A model generated the notes under the pieces. That model saw nothing but the letters and a program-made list of their open reading frames with translations, did no database searches and was not told the origin of the DNA. Shown here one piece after another: positions 1 through 6,938 of a stretch of 39,984 nt of DNA. Within the stretch, counting starts at the first letter, position 1. Each line of letters starts with the position of its first letter. The stretch is from a virus: IMG/VR virus record IMGVR_UViG_3300033148_001711, positions 1 through 39,984 of that record. One strand, given 5' to 3'. A program made the translations under genes and the position numbers.

Positions 1-383
1 CTGATTGTTATGTTGTTTTTAATGAATGTTTTTATACCAGGCGGTAACTCCTCATTGTTCTCAAGGCGTTCTTTGTAGAAGCCGTGGACTTTGGAAGCGT
101 GTATAGCCATGACGTCTGCCATTTCCCCGTTGTCCTGCATCCAATTCTCGAATACAAGCGGGTCGTCAATGCTATACTTCTTCGTTCGTGTGAGGGAACA
201 CGTGCCCAGTCCTGCTATTTTGACGCTCTCGTGGTCGGTTACTTCCATATACTCAACCAGATCGAACACCATTTGACCAATCTCTTCATTGGTCTCTTTC
301 ACTTCAGACTCCTGCTGTGCTTTCTTCTTTCGCAGGTTCTTCAGGTCTTCCAGTCCTATTAAGAAGTCTTTGTGGTCGAGCAT
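1..383 (-). CDS. Unknown phage protein, cut by the left window edge
   Basis: The frame opens at an ATG at 383 behind a strong GGAGGAAG ribosome site and stays open for 127 codons to the window edge, so the C-terminus is missing. The N-terminal 45 residues are charged and helical (Lys/Glu-rich). They are followed by a segment with the motif GLGTCSLTRTKKYSIDDP and then LPPGIKTFI near the edge. I do not recognise a family. It is the last visible gene of the leftward early block, downstream of the SNF2 helicase, so a role in DNA metabolism is possible from context only. Its start lies 80 bases inside the preceding small ORF in a different frame. Confidence 0.75.
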   Translation of the reverse strand, partial: MLDHKDFLIGLEDLKNLRKKKAQQESEVKETNEEIGQMVFDLVEYMEVTDHESVKIAGLGTCSLTRTKKYSIDDPLVFENWMQDNGEMADVMAIHASKVHGFYKERLENNEELPPGIKTFIKNNITI

Positions 384-501
384 TTTCTTCCTCCGGTTTG
401 TACCACCTAAAGTGGTCTTGGTAAATCTTGTAATGCACTTCCGGACGTTCGTGATATGCTTTTATCAACACGTTCCAGAATAGTTGTATATCGTCTCTCA
501 T
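304..501 (-). CDS. Small hypothetical protein, 65 aa
   Basis: This starts at an ATG at 501, 7-8 bases after AAGGAG, one of the better ribosome sites in this area. The first 40 residues are aromatic and charged (LFWNVLIKAYHERPEVHYKI) and look protein-like. The last 25 overlap the start of the next gene in another frame and are low-information. No family recognised. The overlap of 80 bases is long for this genome, so either the C-terminal tail is dispensable or the ORF is not a functional gene. Confidence 0.5.
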   Translation of the reverse strand: MRDDIQLFWNVLIKAYHERPEVHYKIYQDHFRWYKPEEENARPQRLLNRTGRPEEPAKEESTAGV

Positions 502-566
502 TCCTTATCTCCTTGTAGGGCTAGCATACAAGAAATAAATCCCAGAATTAGAATTAGTGCTTTCAT
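498..566 (-). CDS. Possible 22-aa hydrophobic mini-protein
   Basis: A 22-codon frame starts with an ATGA overlap on the helicase stop codon and ends with an ATGA overlap on the start of the next gene. Its sequence is a single hydrophobic stretch (MKALILILGFISCMLAL) followed by a short charged tail, so it would be a membrane-inserted peptide or, less likely, a tiny lipoprotein (ISC). The two stop/start overlaps argue for translational coupling. The ribosome site is weak. It could also be leader sequence with a chance frame. Confidence 0.35.
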   Translation of the reverse strand: MKALILILGFISCMLALQGDKE

Positions 567-1912
567 ACCATCTTCACAATATCCCCGACGACCATGCCGG
601 CCAGAGATTCTTTCTTCTTTAACAGTCTGTGTATTTTCTCGTCGATCGTGCCCCGTGCTAGGATGTCGATGTAGGTGACGTTCCTAGTTTGACCGATTCT
701 GTGGGTTCTGTCTTCGGCTTGCACCCTTTCACCGTAGCTGTAAGAGTTGGACATGAACACGCAGTATGAGGCGCTTGTGAGGTTGATTCCGATTCCGGCG
801 GTTTGGAGCTGTCCAATGAACACCCTGGTGTTGTCATCAGTGTTGAATTGTTTAACTTTCTCAATTCTTTCGTCAGTTCCTCCGTGCACCGATACGTACC
901 CGATACTAAGCTTTCGTAATGCTTGCTCGACCATGGCGATTTCCCTCCTAAAACGACAGAATACCACAACCTTAGCCTTATGCGGTAGACCATCAATGAA
1001 ATCAATAAGCCAATCAACTTTAGGGTTCTTCTTAAACTCATGTGCTATGCCCTCCGTGTCTTTAGTGAAGCCTGCTGTGATCTGGCTGAACCGCATCAGT
1101 CGTGTCAGTACGATCGGTGCTGTTACAACAGCGTCTTTGAACTCGTATATGAAATCTTGTTTGAGTTTGGTGTAAACCTCTTGCTGTTCTTTGGTTATGT
1201 CAATGTGTACTACTTGGTAGAGTTTGTCTGGCAGGTCTAGGCATTCGTCTTTGGTCTTACGCACAGCGCACATGTATATGCGACGCTTGAGGTCGTCAAG
1301 GTTGCGCCATTGGATAGGTTGTTTGTTCATGTAGCCACCCATAACGGCGTACCGGCCTCTGAAACGATAGTATGATATGCCGAAGATACGTGCGTCAAGT
1401 ATCTTATACTGGGCGAATATATCCAGTGGCGAGTTCATAATGGGCGTCCCACTCATTATGAGCTTGTTCTTTATCACTGTGGATATGTCGTAGCAAGCCT
1501 TTGACTGGAGGGATTTGAAGTTCTTAACGGCTGTACTTTCGTCCAGTATAAGATGATCGAAGCCTTTGTCTCTAAGCTCTTTGTTCAGTGTGCGTGTGCT
1601 CTCATAGTTTATGATGTATATCTGTGCGTCCCACGATAGTTTCTTCAAGCGTGCTGATCGGCTTCCCAGTAGCATTATGCACGATAGATCGCTGTGTTTC
1701 CTGATCTCGTCAGACCAATTTTCTACCAATGTATTTGGGCATACTACAAGCGCCTTGTACTTCTTATTCTTTTCTATGTTGTATGTTATTACGTCGAGGG
1801 CAATCTTCGTTTTTCCGAGGCCAGGTTCTGCGAATAGCCCGTAGTACGCCTCGTCTTTGATGAGGTTAAAGCACTCAAGCTGATGGTCGAAACACTTTGT
1901 CTTAAATTTCAT
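563..1912 (-). CDS. SNF2-family DEAD/DEAH-like helicase (superfamily 2)
   Basis: ATP-dependent DNA translocase of the SNF2/RapA type, expected to act on phage DNA during replication or recombination. The Walker A motif EPGLGKT is at residues 29-35, the Walker B/DEAH-like box LDESTAVKN at about 123-131, and motif III SGTP at 154-157. The C-terminal RecA-like lobe ends with motif VI QAEDRTHRIGQ at 398-408. At 449 residues it is a compact phage-type member with no accessory domain. Its 5' end overlaps the HNH gene by 11 bases, and its TGA stop forms an ATGA with a tiny downstream ORF. SNF2 helicases next to a VRR-NUC nuclease are a common pairing in phage replication modules. Confidence 0.95.
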   Translation of the reverse strand: MKFKTKCFDHQLECFNLIKDEAYYGLFAEPGLGKTKIALDVITYNIEKNKKYKALVVCPNTLVENWSDEIRKHSDLSCIMLLGSRSARLKKLSWDAQIYIINYESTRTLNKELRDKGFDHLILDESTAVKNFKSLQSKACYDISTVIKNKLIMSGTPIMNSPLDIFAQYKILDARIFGISYYRFRGRYAVMGGYMNKQPIQWRNLDDLKRRIYMCAVRKTKDECLDLPDKLYQVVHIDITKEQQEVYTKLKQDFIYEFKDAVVTAPIVLTRLMRFSQITAGFTKDTEGIAHEFKKNPKVDWLIDFIDGLPHKAKVVVFCRFRREIAMVEQALRKLSIGYVSVHGGTDERIEKVKQFNTDDNTRVFIGQLQTAGIGINLTSASYCVFMSNSYSYGERVQAEDRTHRIGQTRNVTYIDILARGTIDEKIHRLLKKKESLAGMVVGDIVKMV

Positions 1913-2414
1913 TTAGCCTCGCAAATTCTCCATAATGTTTCTTAGCTGCTTCGTTATATGCACGTGCCGCTTGTTCCTCTATAACATAAGCTCCTATATG
2001 AAAATTGTTTGTCCCCAACCATATACACGCCTTCCATAGTTTCCTTTCTTTGCTCCAACTAACCCCTTTAAACCTAGAGCTAAACTTTGTCGTTGACTTC
2101 TTTTGATTCCGTGTATTTTCAGACATTGTGCATATTCTTAAATTAGAGCGCCTATTATCTAACGGATCTCCGTTTATATGATCCACAACACCGTCAGTAA
2201 TGCCCATTATAAAACGAGACAGCTCATCTTCTCCAGACCCTTTATAATAGAGGTATCTACATGAGCGCGCGTGCCCACGTCCTAATCCGTTTTCAGCGTA
2301 GTGCCATTTCCTAGGTTTTCCGTAGTTTCTATCCCTTTTGTCTCTACGTGTGACCAGTTCGTAGTCTTCGTCATCTATAATAGCGTGTTTTCCTTGTGTG
2401 AGTTCAATCTTCAA
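1902..2414 (-). CDS. HNH homing-type endonuclease with AP2 DNA-binding domain
   Basis: A free-standing selfish endonuclease of the HNH_3-AP2 type. The HNH core is at residues 78-103 (VDHINGDPLDNRRSNLR followed by EN.RN). A C-terminal AP2/ERF-like domain at about 113-168 begins SRFKGVSWSKERKLWKA and ends YGEFARLN. At 170 residues it matches the family's usual size. It sits exactly between the helicase and VRR-NUC genes and overlaps both by 11 bases, so it has inserted without breaking either frame. Such genes cut related phage genomes lacking the insertion and spread by repair; a cellular role is not implied. Confidence 0.92.
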   Translation of the reverse strand: MKIELTQGKHAIIDDEDYELVTRRDKRDRNYGKPRKWHYAENGLGRGHARSCRYLYYKGSGEDELSRFIMGITDGVVDHINGDPLDNRRSNLRICTMSENTRNQKKSTTKFSSRFKGVSWSKERKLWKACIWLGTNNFHIGAYVIEEQAARAYNEAAKKHYGEFARLNEI

Positions 2415-2745
2415 TATCGTTTCCCCCGTGCTTCGCCTTCTCTATTATATGCGTTACCACGTCACTCGCCGTGTACTCCGTGCCCCGTATCCACCATGAC
2501 TTCTTCTTATTGCTATACGTTACCACTCCGGCATACCCTCCGCACTTGATGATACGGCAGAGAGTGTGCACTTGGAGTGGACTGGGAGAATTGTAGTCTA
2601 TCTTCATCTCAATCCCACAGAAGCGTCCGGCTACACAGCCGACCACGTCCGGTATGCCTGCGACGTATCTATCGCTGGCTTTCCAGAAGTGTCCGTATTC
2701 CTTTAGCTTCCTTAATATAGCGGTCGTTGCTTGGCTCTCGGTCAT
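2404..2745 (-). CDS. VRR-NUC domain nuclease
   Basis: Small stand-alone VRR-NUC (PD-(D/E)XK superfamily) nuclease, 113 aa. The catalytic pattern is visible as GIPDVVG at residues 30-36 and IEMK at 45-48, with the N-terminal helix containing the usual early Glu (TESQ). Stand-alone phage VRR-NUC proteins are thought to act as structure-specific DNases in replication or recombination, and the neighbouring SNF2 helicase fits that. The start overlaps the preceding stop by 4 bases (ATGA), indicating coupling. Confidence 0.9.
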   Translation of the reverse strand: MTESQATTAILRKLKEYGHFWKASDRYVAGIPDVVGCVAGRFCGIEMKIDYNSPSPLQVHTLCRIIKCGGYAGVVTYSNKKKSWWIRGTEYTASDVVTHIIEKAKHGGNDIED

Positions 2746-3065
2746 TTTTTCAATTTGTAATTTAGGCTATCTAGGTCAGCCACAATGCGCTCGTAGTCGT
2801 CTTGGGTAATCTCCTCACCTACTCGGTAGGTCAAACTCTTCCCATCAATGAACCAGAATGTTGCTGTGCTAGACTTTCCTATCTCCTCATAGTCATCCTG
2901 CACTAATTGTCTGCCTATCTCACCACTGTCCACTAACTTCTTGACGGCTGGTTTGACTGCATACTGTGGCATATCCTTGTCAAAGGACTGGCTCACAGAT
3001 AGGCTAAGGTTCACAGTAATTCCCTCACGGATTTTGATCAAAGCTGGTACGCTTAAGTTCAACAT
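2742..3065 (-). CDS. Hypothetical protein, 107 aa
   Basis: No family recognised. I prefer the ATG at 3065, five bases after AAAGGAG, over the in-frame GTG at 3068. The N-terminal half is beta-like (ALIKIREGITVNLSLSVSQS). The C-terminal half mixes a helix (VKPAVKKLVDSGEIG) with strands and ends in a Lys-rich helix. It is coupled by a 4-base overlap to the VRR-NUC gene and may be a partner of it; that is inference from position alone. Confidence 0.75.
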   Translation of the reverse strand: MLNLSVPALIKIREGITVNLSLSVSQSFDKDMPQYAVKPAVKKLVDSGEIGRQLVQDDYEEIGKSSTATFWFIDGKSLTYRVGEEITQDDYERIVADLDSLNYKLKK

Positions 3066-3084
3066 CACTACTCCTTTGGTTGTG

Positions 3085-3135
3085 GACTAAGCAGAGTGCG
3101 TAAGGGTCACAAACGCACTCGCCCTGTGCTTAGTC
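3085..3135 (-). repeat. Intergenic inverted repeat (two-part stem)
   Basis: Two stacked perfect arms: GACTAAGCA (3085-3093) with TGCTTAGTC (3127-3135), and GAGTGCGT (3094-3101) with ACGCACTC (3113-3120), with a six-base bulge on one side. On the minus-strand transcript it would fold just after the stop of the YegP-like gene and before the ribosome site of the next gene. No U-tract follows, so it is not a standard intrinsic terminator. Processing, partial termination or translation control are possible. Confidence 0.7.
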
Positions 3136-3345
3136 GGTGTGGTCGATAAAGGTCAGCGAACAGCGTCGCTTCCCTATATTATTTATTAATTTTTTAACGG
3201 GGATTTCGGCATTTTGCTTGGTCGTGTAGACCTCACTTTGCCATACGATTTTTCGGTTGGAAGATTTGATGAGTGACCAAAAGTATACACCTCTGGCGTT
3301 GCGTTTTTTGTGGATTTCAAAGTGGTAGGTTATGCTTGTCATCAT
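3130..3345 (-). CDS. YegP/DUF1508-like protein
   Basis: 71 aa. The pattern FEIHKKRNARGVYFWSLI, then KIVWQSEVYTTKQNAE, then KKLINNIG matches the single repeat of the YegP/DUF1508 family (strand-turn-strand with Trp, then SE.Y.sk..A and a helix). The biochemical role of the family is poorly known. It starts at the first of two adjacent ATGs behind AAGGAAG. It is the first gene after the consensus promoter at 3369-3397. Confidence 0.6.
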   Translation of the reverse strand: MMTSITYHFEIHKKRNARGVYFWSLIKSSNRKIVWQSEVYTTKQNAEIPVKKLINNIGKRRCSLTFIDHTD

Positions 3346-3368
3346 TTATTCTTCCTTAGATAACGAGC

Positions 3369-3397
3369 ATTATATTCCTGCAGTTTAGTGTTGTCAA
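3369..3397 (-). promoter_or_regulatory. Consensus sigma70 promoter
   Basis: On the minus strand TTGACA (3392-3397) and TATAAT (3369-3374) are separated by exactly 17 bases: both hexamers are perfect. It lies in the 72-base spacer between the SpoVG and YegP-like genes. It would give an extra start for the YegP-like, 107-aa, VRR-NUC, HNH and helicase genes independent of the upstream part of the block. Confidence 0.85.
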
Positions 3398-3417
3398 GTA
3401 TTTATTTTGTCGTCGGG

Positions 3418-3723
3418 CTATTCCTCACTTATCTCTTGGTTGTGTTTGATTATGTCATCTTCGTCCATGCCCTCTTGGTATGCTTGAAGAACCACATCAG
3501 TGATATCCTCACGCACCCCTATGGTTAAGCACCTTATCGTGTCGTACCATTTCTCATCTTTGGCTTGTTCTCTGGGCATGCTCACAAACAGCCCCTTTGA
3601 GCCGTCCATCACTCTTAAGCCTTTGATCAACAGCACACCATTGACTGTTATGTCTACAAACGCTTTGAGTGGTCGGTCAGTCTCAAAGCGATACATACGC
3701 TGTACTTGGATATCTAAGTCCAT
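3418..3723 (-). CDS. spoVG: SpoVG family regulator
   Basis: SpoVG proteins are small DNA- and RNA-binding regulators, first known from Firmicutes but widespread. Residues 20-80 align with the family by eye: KAFVDITVNGVLLIKGLRV, then MDGSKGLFVSMPRE, then a cis-acting helix ending DITDVVLQAYQ. At 101 aa it is the usual size, with an acidic C-terminal tail. In a phage it could tune early transcription or replication, or imitate the host protein. It is preceded by a perfect hairpin and followed by the promoter at 3369-3397. Confidence 0.85.
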   Translation of the reverse strand: MDLDIQVQRMYRFETDRPLKAFVDITVNGVLLIKGLRVMDGSKGLFVSMPREQAKDEKWYDTIRCLTIGVREDITDVVLQAYQEGMDEDDIIKHNQEISEE

Positions 3724-3738
3724 TGTGTCCTTTCATTA

Positions 3739-3764
3739 GGGGCATGAGCCGTAACCCATGCCCC
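3739..3764 (-). repeat. Intergenic hairpin upstream of spoVG
   Basis: Perfect 8-base arms GGGGCATG (3739-3746) and CATGCCCC (3757-3764) with a 10-base loop, in the 50-base gap before the spoVG gene. It sits immediately upstream of the GAAAGGA ribosome site and lacks a U-tract. Confidence 0.75.
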
Positions 3765-3773
3765 GTGTTATTG

Positions 3774-3956
3774 TTATCTGGTAAAGTCAAACTCTATCTG
3801 TTCTTCTTCACACAGTTTTATCACACCACGCTTGATCAGTAGACAAAGGAACTCTTGTGCCTTGTGTATCTCCTCTGTCGTGTCAAAGCACATGCCTGAG
3901 TGCAACACTGTCCTGCTATACACTTTATCCTTTATCTTTGTGTCTGCGTTCGCCAT
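3774..3956 (-). CDS. Hypothetical protein, 60 aa
   Basis: No family recognised. The ATG at 3956 follows GAGGAGATAGAAG, a good ribosome site inside the end of the upstream gene, so the 32-base overlap is probably real. It contains a helix-rich middle (EEIHKAQEFLCLLIKRGVIKL) and an acidic C-terminus; three cysteines are scattered without a metal-site pattern. Confidence 0.7.
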   Translation of the reverse strand: MANADTKIKDKVYSRTVLHSGMCFDTTEEIHKAQEFLCLLIKRGVIKLCEEEQIEFDFTR

Positions 3957-4146
3957 CTTCTATCTCCTCACTATCGGTGTATTGGTTATCTGATTTCATT
4001 ACTACTGCGTCAATCACTTGGCAACAAACCTTGCCACTGTTCTCATCTAACAGTTCCATAGCAAGTGCTTCTGCCGTTTCGTCGTCGGGTGCTTCCACTT
4101 CAACAGTGTAGTCGCCCTCAAAGTACAACTTAACTCTGTATATCAT
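3925..4146 (-). CDS. Hypothetical protein, 73 aa
   Basis: No named family. The N-terminal part reads as a strand-strand-helix unit (MIYRVKLYFEGDYTVEVEA then DDETAEALAMELL), a pattern common in small phage proteins with a ferredoxin- or SH3-like beta core. The C-terminal 20 residues are very acidic, then basic. It ends 32 bases inside the next gene. Confidence 0.65.
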   Translation of the reverse strand: MIYRVKLYFEGDYTVEVEAPDDETAEALAMELLDENSGKVCCQVIDAVVMKSDNQYTDSEEIEDGERRHKDKG

Positions 4147-4154
4147 TGTTCCCC

Positions 4155-4694
4155 CTATTCACTGCATATAACAGTAGTTACAGGCTTAACAGAATATTGA
4201 CACTTAATCTTCTTAGCTGACAATAACTTTATAATCTCATTCATTACCTTTTCTTCGCCTACATACTTCACAAGACCTAAGACCTTAATCCTAAGCGTCT
4301 TGTCCTCTTTGCCTATGTCCATGTTCTTGGTCATACGGGTAAAGAACGCTGTTGTGCCTTTGTAAGACAGCATCAATCGTCTTACGCGCAAATGCCTATG
4401 ATCAAGTGACAATAGCCTACATATCTCACGGCTGTCACTCTTGAGCTTAGCCCGTGTGCCGTGTAGAGTGCCACTTGCTTCCATGCTAGAGCTAGGCTCA
4501 CGCAACGACACTACGCCTAACTTCCTCAATGCCGACGGCACTGACGCTACCACACGCTTCAATGAGAACCCTATCTCAAAGGTTATGCTACCAATGTTTA
4601 AATCACTGGATATTCCCAACACCTCATCAACATAAGTGTTGTCGATACACCATTGAAACAATGGCTTTGCTACTTTCTTCGTTTTCTTCTTCAT
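4155..4694 (-). CDS. Hypothetical basic protein, 179 aa
   Basis: I do not recognise it. It begins with a Lys-rich tail (MKKKTKKVAKP). The central region has many Arg (REICRLLSLDHRHLRVRRL), which would suit nucleic-acid binding. The C-terminal part resembles an alpha/beta unit ending TTVICSE. Its start overlaps the stop of the zinc-finger/HTH gene by 4 bases, so the two are probably co-translated and might act together. Confidence 0.7.
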   Translation of the reverse strand: MKKKTKKVAKPLFQWCIDNTYVDEVLGISSDLNIGSITFEIGFSLKRVVASVPSALRKLGVVSLREPSSSMEASGTLHGTRAKLKSDSREICRLLSLDHRHLRVRRLMLSYKGTTAFFTRMTKNMDIGKEDKTLRIKVLGLVKYVGEEKVMNEIIKLLSAKKIKCQYSVKPVTTVICSE

Positions 4695-5317
4695 GCGTCT
4701 CCCCCTTGTTTACAGATATAAAACATTTTACGGATAGTAATCTCACGGCACTCACTATGTGCAGTCCATGACTTACTCTCCCTTAGTTGTTCAACATACT
4801 CGTCGAGTAAGTTGCACAGTTCTCGCCTAAGAATATCAGGCAATACCACTTGCTTCCTGTATGGTCGCTTGACCATGTTGTTTTGATCAATGCTCACTAA
4901 CACTTTCTCTACTGCCTTTGCTCTTAACTGCTCAGGCAACATCACATCACTCACACCTGCTTTGACTATCTTCATGATACTCACGGCTGTCGGATTCACC
5001 TCACCCTTTCGCCACTTCACTACCATGTTTGCTGATGTGCCTATCAACTTTGCTAACTTGTAATCGCCCATCTTGTACTGCTCTTTGTAACTGATGATGT
5101 CCTGCCTCACTGTTTCATGGATACTCTTTGGTATCATATGCGTGTATCCCATTTTCCTTTGCCCCCTTTTCATTTTACTCCACTTGCGTCGGTTAGTATC
5201 AATACATCTTTGACATTGAAATCTATCTGTTTCTTTGTGCTTTAAGCACTGTGTACAAATGCCAAGACGCTTCGCCTCTATTACTGCCTTTGCTCTCAGT
5301 TCGCTGTTATTCGCCAT
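4691..5317 (-). CDS. Zinc-finger and helix-turn-helix DNA-binding protein
   Basis: 208 aa, likely a transcription regulator. Residues 21-38 hold two CxxC pairs (CTQC and CQRC), followed by a basic stretch (RRKWSKMKRGQRKMG) as in small phage zinc fingers. Residues about 86-110 (YKLAKLIGTSANMVVKWRKG) form a typical XRE-like HTH: two helices, the TSANMV recognition turn and a conserved Trp-Arg-Lys-Gly. It lies directly downstream of the E1-like gene across a spacer with a branched hairpin. It is a candidate ligand for the palindromes in the control region; that is inference. Confidence 0.75.
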   Translation of the reverse strand: MANNSELRAKAVIEAKRLGICTQCLKHKETDRFQCQRCIDTNRRKWSKMKRGQRKMGYTHMIPKSIHETVRQDIISYKEQYKMGDYKLAKLIGTSANMVVKWRKGEVNPTAVSIMKIVKAGVSDVMLPEQLRAKAVEKVLVSIDQNNMVKRPYRKQVVLPDILRRELCNLLDEYVEQLRESKSWTAHSECREITIRKMFYICKQGGDA

Positions 5318-5330
5318 GCTATCCTTTCAT

Positions 5331-5385
5331 GTGGGCAAGGGAACAGTGGCACGAAAGGAAACCACTGCCCCCTTACAACGCCCAC
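5331..5385 (-). repeat. Branched intergenic inverted repeat
   Basis: Three nested pairings: GTGGGC (5331-5336) with GCCCAC (5380-5385), AAGGG (5337-5341) with CCCTT (5370-5374), and CAGTGG (5344-5349) with CCACTG (5362-5367). It fills the 72-base gap between the E1-like gene and the zinc-finger/HTH gene, again just upstream of a GAAAGGA ribosome site. Confidence 0.7.
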
Positions 5386-5389
5386 TGCC

Positions 5390-6061
5390 CTAATTTGGTA
5401 TGTTAATATGTGTTTGTGCTTGGTTCTCAAAGTCATACAGCACAGCACTATGATACGGCTTCTGCTCTGCCATGAGCCGTAATGAGTTAGCTATGCCCGA
5501 CGCTATCCATAACACATTGTACATAACTGCTTTCTGTGTGCATGGCAATTCACTTGCTTCGCTATCCGACCATAGATACCCTGTGTAAAATTGTTTCTGC
5601 TCTGTCTTTGCAAGGTCTACTGTGTACACTTCTGCCTGTTGCCCACCCATACGACCATCAATGAACCCTTGCACATCAACATTACGGCGTATGCTCTCGT
5701 ATATCTCTGTGCGTACAGCCATGCTATCAACAGCCATTATCACATAGTCCGTGTTAATTCCTATGTCCTTTGTCCACAAGCAATCGTTTACAGTTAATGG
5801 AACATTCTCAAAGTCAATGAGCATAGTGTTCAACGCTAATGCCTTGTTCATACCAATGTCCATGTACCGATAGAACTGATTGCTAATGTTTTCTTCTGAC
5901 ACTCTATCATTGTCATACACTTTCATCTTGTGAAAGCCCATCTTAGCCAATGTCAATGCAGTAAAGCTACCGATAGCACCACAACCGATTATGGTTATGG
6001 TGCTATCAAAGATACGCCTATCCACAAGGTCGGCTTGTCTTGACCTGCGTAGATTAGTCAT
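5390..6061 (-). CDS. ThiF/E1-like adenylating enzyme of a ubiquitin-like system
   Basis: E1/ThiF/MoeB superfamily enzyme, predicted to adenylate the C-terminus of the neighbouring ubiquitin-like protein and pass it on as a thioester. The nucleotide-binding loop IIGCGAIG is at residues 24-31. The acidic strand YDNDRV (49-54), Asn58, Gln62 and Lys73 occupy the family's ATP/Mg sites, and AVDS (110-113) is also present. Cys174 in LPCTQKA matches the conserved catalytic cysteine of E1-like enzymes. At 223 aa it is a minimal Rossmann domain with no zinc CxxC pairs and no extra domain. The position of the usual ThiF adenylation Arg is Asn61. It overlaps the JAB gene by 8 bases. Confidence 0.92.
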   Translation of the reverse strand: MTNLRRSRQADLVDRRIFDSTITIIGCGAIGSFTALTLAKMGFHKMKVYDNDRVSEENISNQFYRYMDIGMNKALALNTMLIDFENVPLTVNDCLWTKDIGINTDYVIMAVDSMAVRTEIYESIRRNVDVQGFIDGRMGGQQAEVYTVDLAKTEQKQFYTGYLWSDSEASELPCTQKAVMYNVLWIASGIANSLRLMAEQKPYHSAVLYDFENQAQTHINIPN

Positions 6062-6938
6062 ATAGATACCCTGCTTTCTTTACTTCTTCTGATGTTAATC
6101 GGTGTGCGTGTTTAGTGCTATGTGTTTTCTCTGAACCAATCGTATAGCACTCGTTTGTTCTATTGTTCATGTACCCTATAATGCAATACGAGTAGTCATA
6201 GAACAATGTGATAATACCCTCTTTCTCTCCTGCTACGAGCAATGCTTCAAAGTCGTAGTCCATTGCTAGTCCGTCCATGATGTAGTCGTCCCATGCGTCA
6301 TAGCCACCTTGATAATATGATATAGGCGTAACAGTGCCATGCTCTTGTCTTAATGCTGGTTCATGTGTCTTAACTCTATCATAATTGCTTTTAACCTTGT
6401 CTTCATCTGCCACTGCGTCTACTGGTACTTCAACTTCAATGTTGCATATGTCAATACGCAAAGGCTCATACAAATGCACACTGCCAAGCATATCGCCACG
6501 CTTATTCACGACGAGAGATACTGCATACTCGCCTACTTGTAACTCGTCGTAGTTCTCGTCATCAGTGCCACTATGGAACACACTCATGTCCACATGACTA
6601 TGCCAATGGAACTTTAACTTGGTTGTGTCCTTATCATCATTGACACAATCAGTATTAACCTTGTTCAACTCATCTTCTGGTATGTCCGTTGTGCCACCTG
6701 TGTTGTACTGATTAGGCAAGAACACTTCTGTTACCTTGAACTCTATCGACCTATCATCATAGTCAATGCGTTCAACCATGCCTACACCACTGCATTCGTC
6801 AGGGCTGAACTTGTGTGCATACGCTATCATCTCTGCATACGGCTCAGGCTCAATGCTCAGTGTTATCTTGTGTGCTACTTGATACTGTTCTTCTGTTTCT
6901 GGGTCGTCATCTTGTGGTGTTTGTTCTAAGTGGTTCAT
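6054..6938 (-). CDS. JAMM/JAB metallo-isopeptidase (deubiquitinase-like)
   Basis: Zinc metalloprotease of the JAB1/MPN+/Mov34 fold, predicted to trim the ubiquitin-like precursor and/or remove it from targets. The full JAMM signature is present: Glu48 (in DECSG), then HSH at 113-115, seven residues, then SGTD with Ser123 and Asp126. The domain covers about residues 20-165. The remaining 130 residues (to 294) are an acidic, Tyr-rich extension I do not recognise. It is coupled to the E2-like gene by a 4-base overlap and to the E1-like gene by 8 bases. An ordinary prokaryotic JAB protease, for example of the NlpC-linked tail type, is unlikely in this context. Confidence 0.92.
   Translation of the reverse strand: MNHLEQTPQDDDPETEEQYQVAHKITLSIEPEPYAEMIAYAHKFSPDECSGVGMVERIDYDDRSIEFKVTEVFLPNQYNTGGTTDIPEDELNKVNTDCVNDDKDTTKLKFHWHSHVDMSVFHSGTDDENYDELQVGEYAVSLVVNKRGDMLGSVHLYEPLRIDICNIEVEVPVDAVADEDKVKSNYDRVKTHEPALRQEHGTVTPISYYQGGYDAWDDYIMDGLAMDYDFEALLVAGEKEGIITLFYDYSYCIIGYMNNRTNECYTIGSEKTHSTKHAHRLTSEEVKKAGYLYD

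Noticed and set aside
84-362. Plus-strand ORF of 92 codons at the left edge
   Set aside because: It has no good ribosome site and lies opposite the well-supported minus-strand gene ending at the edge.
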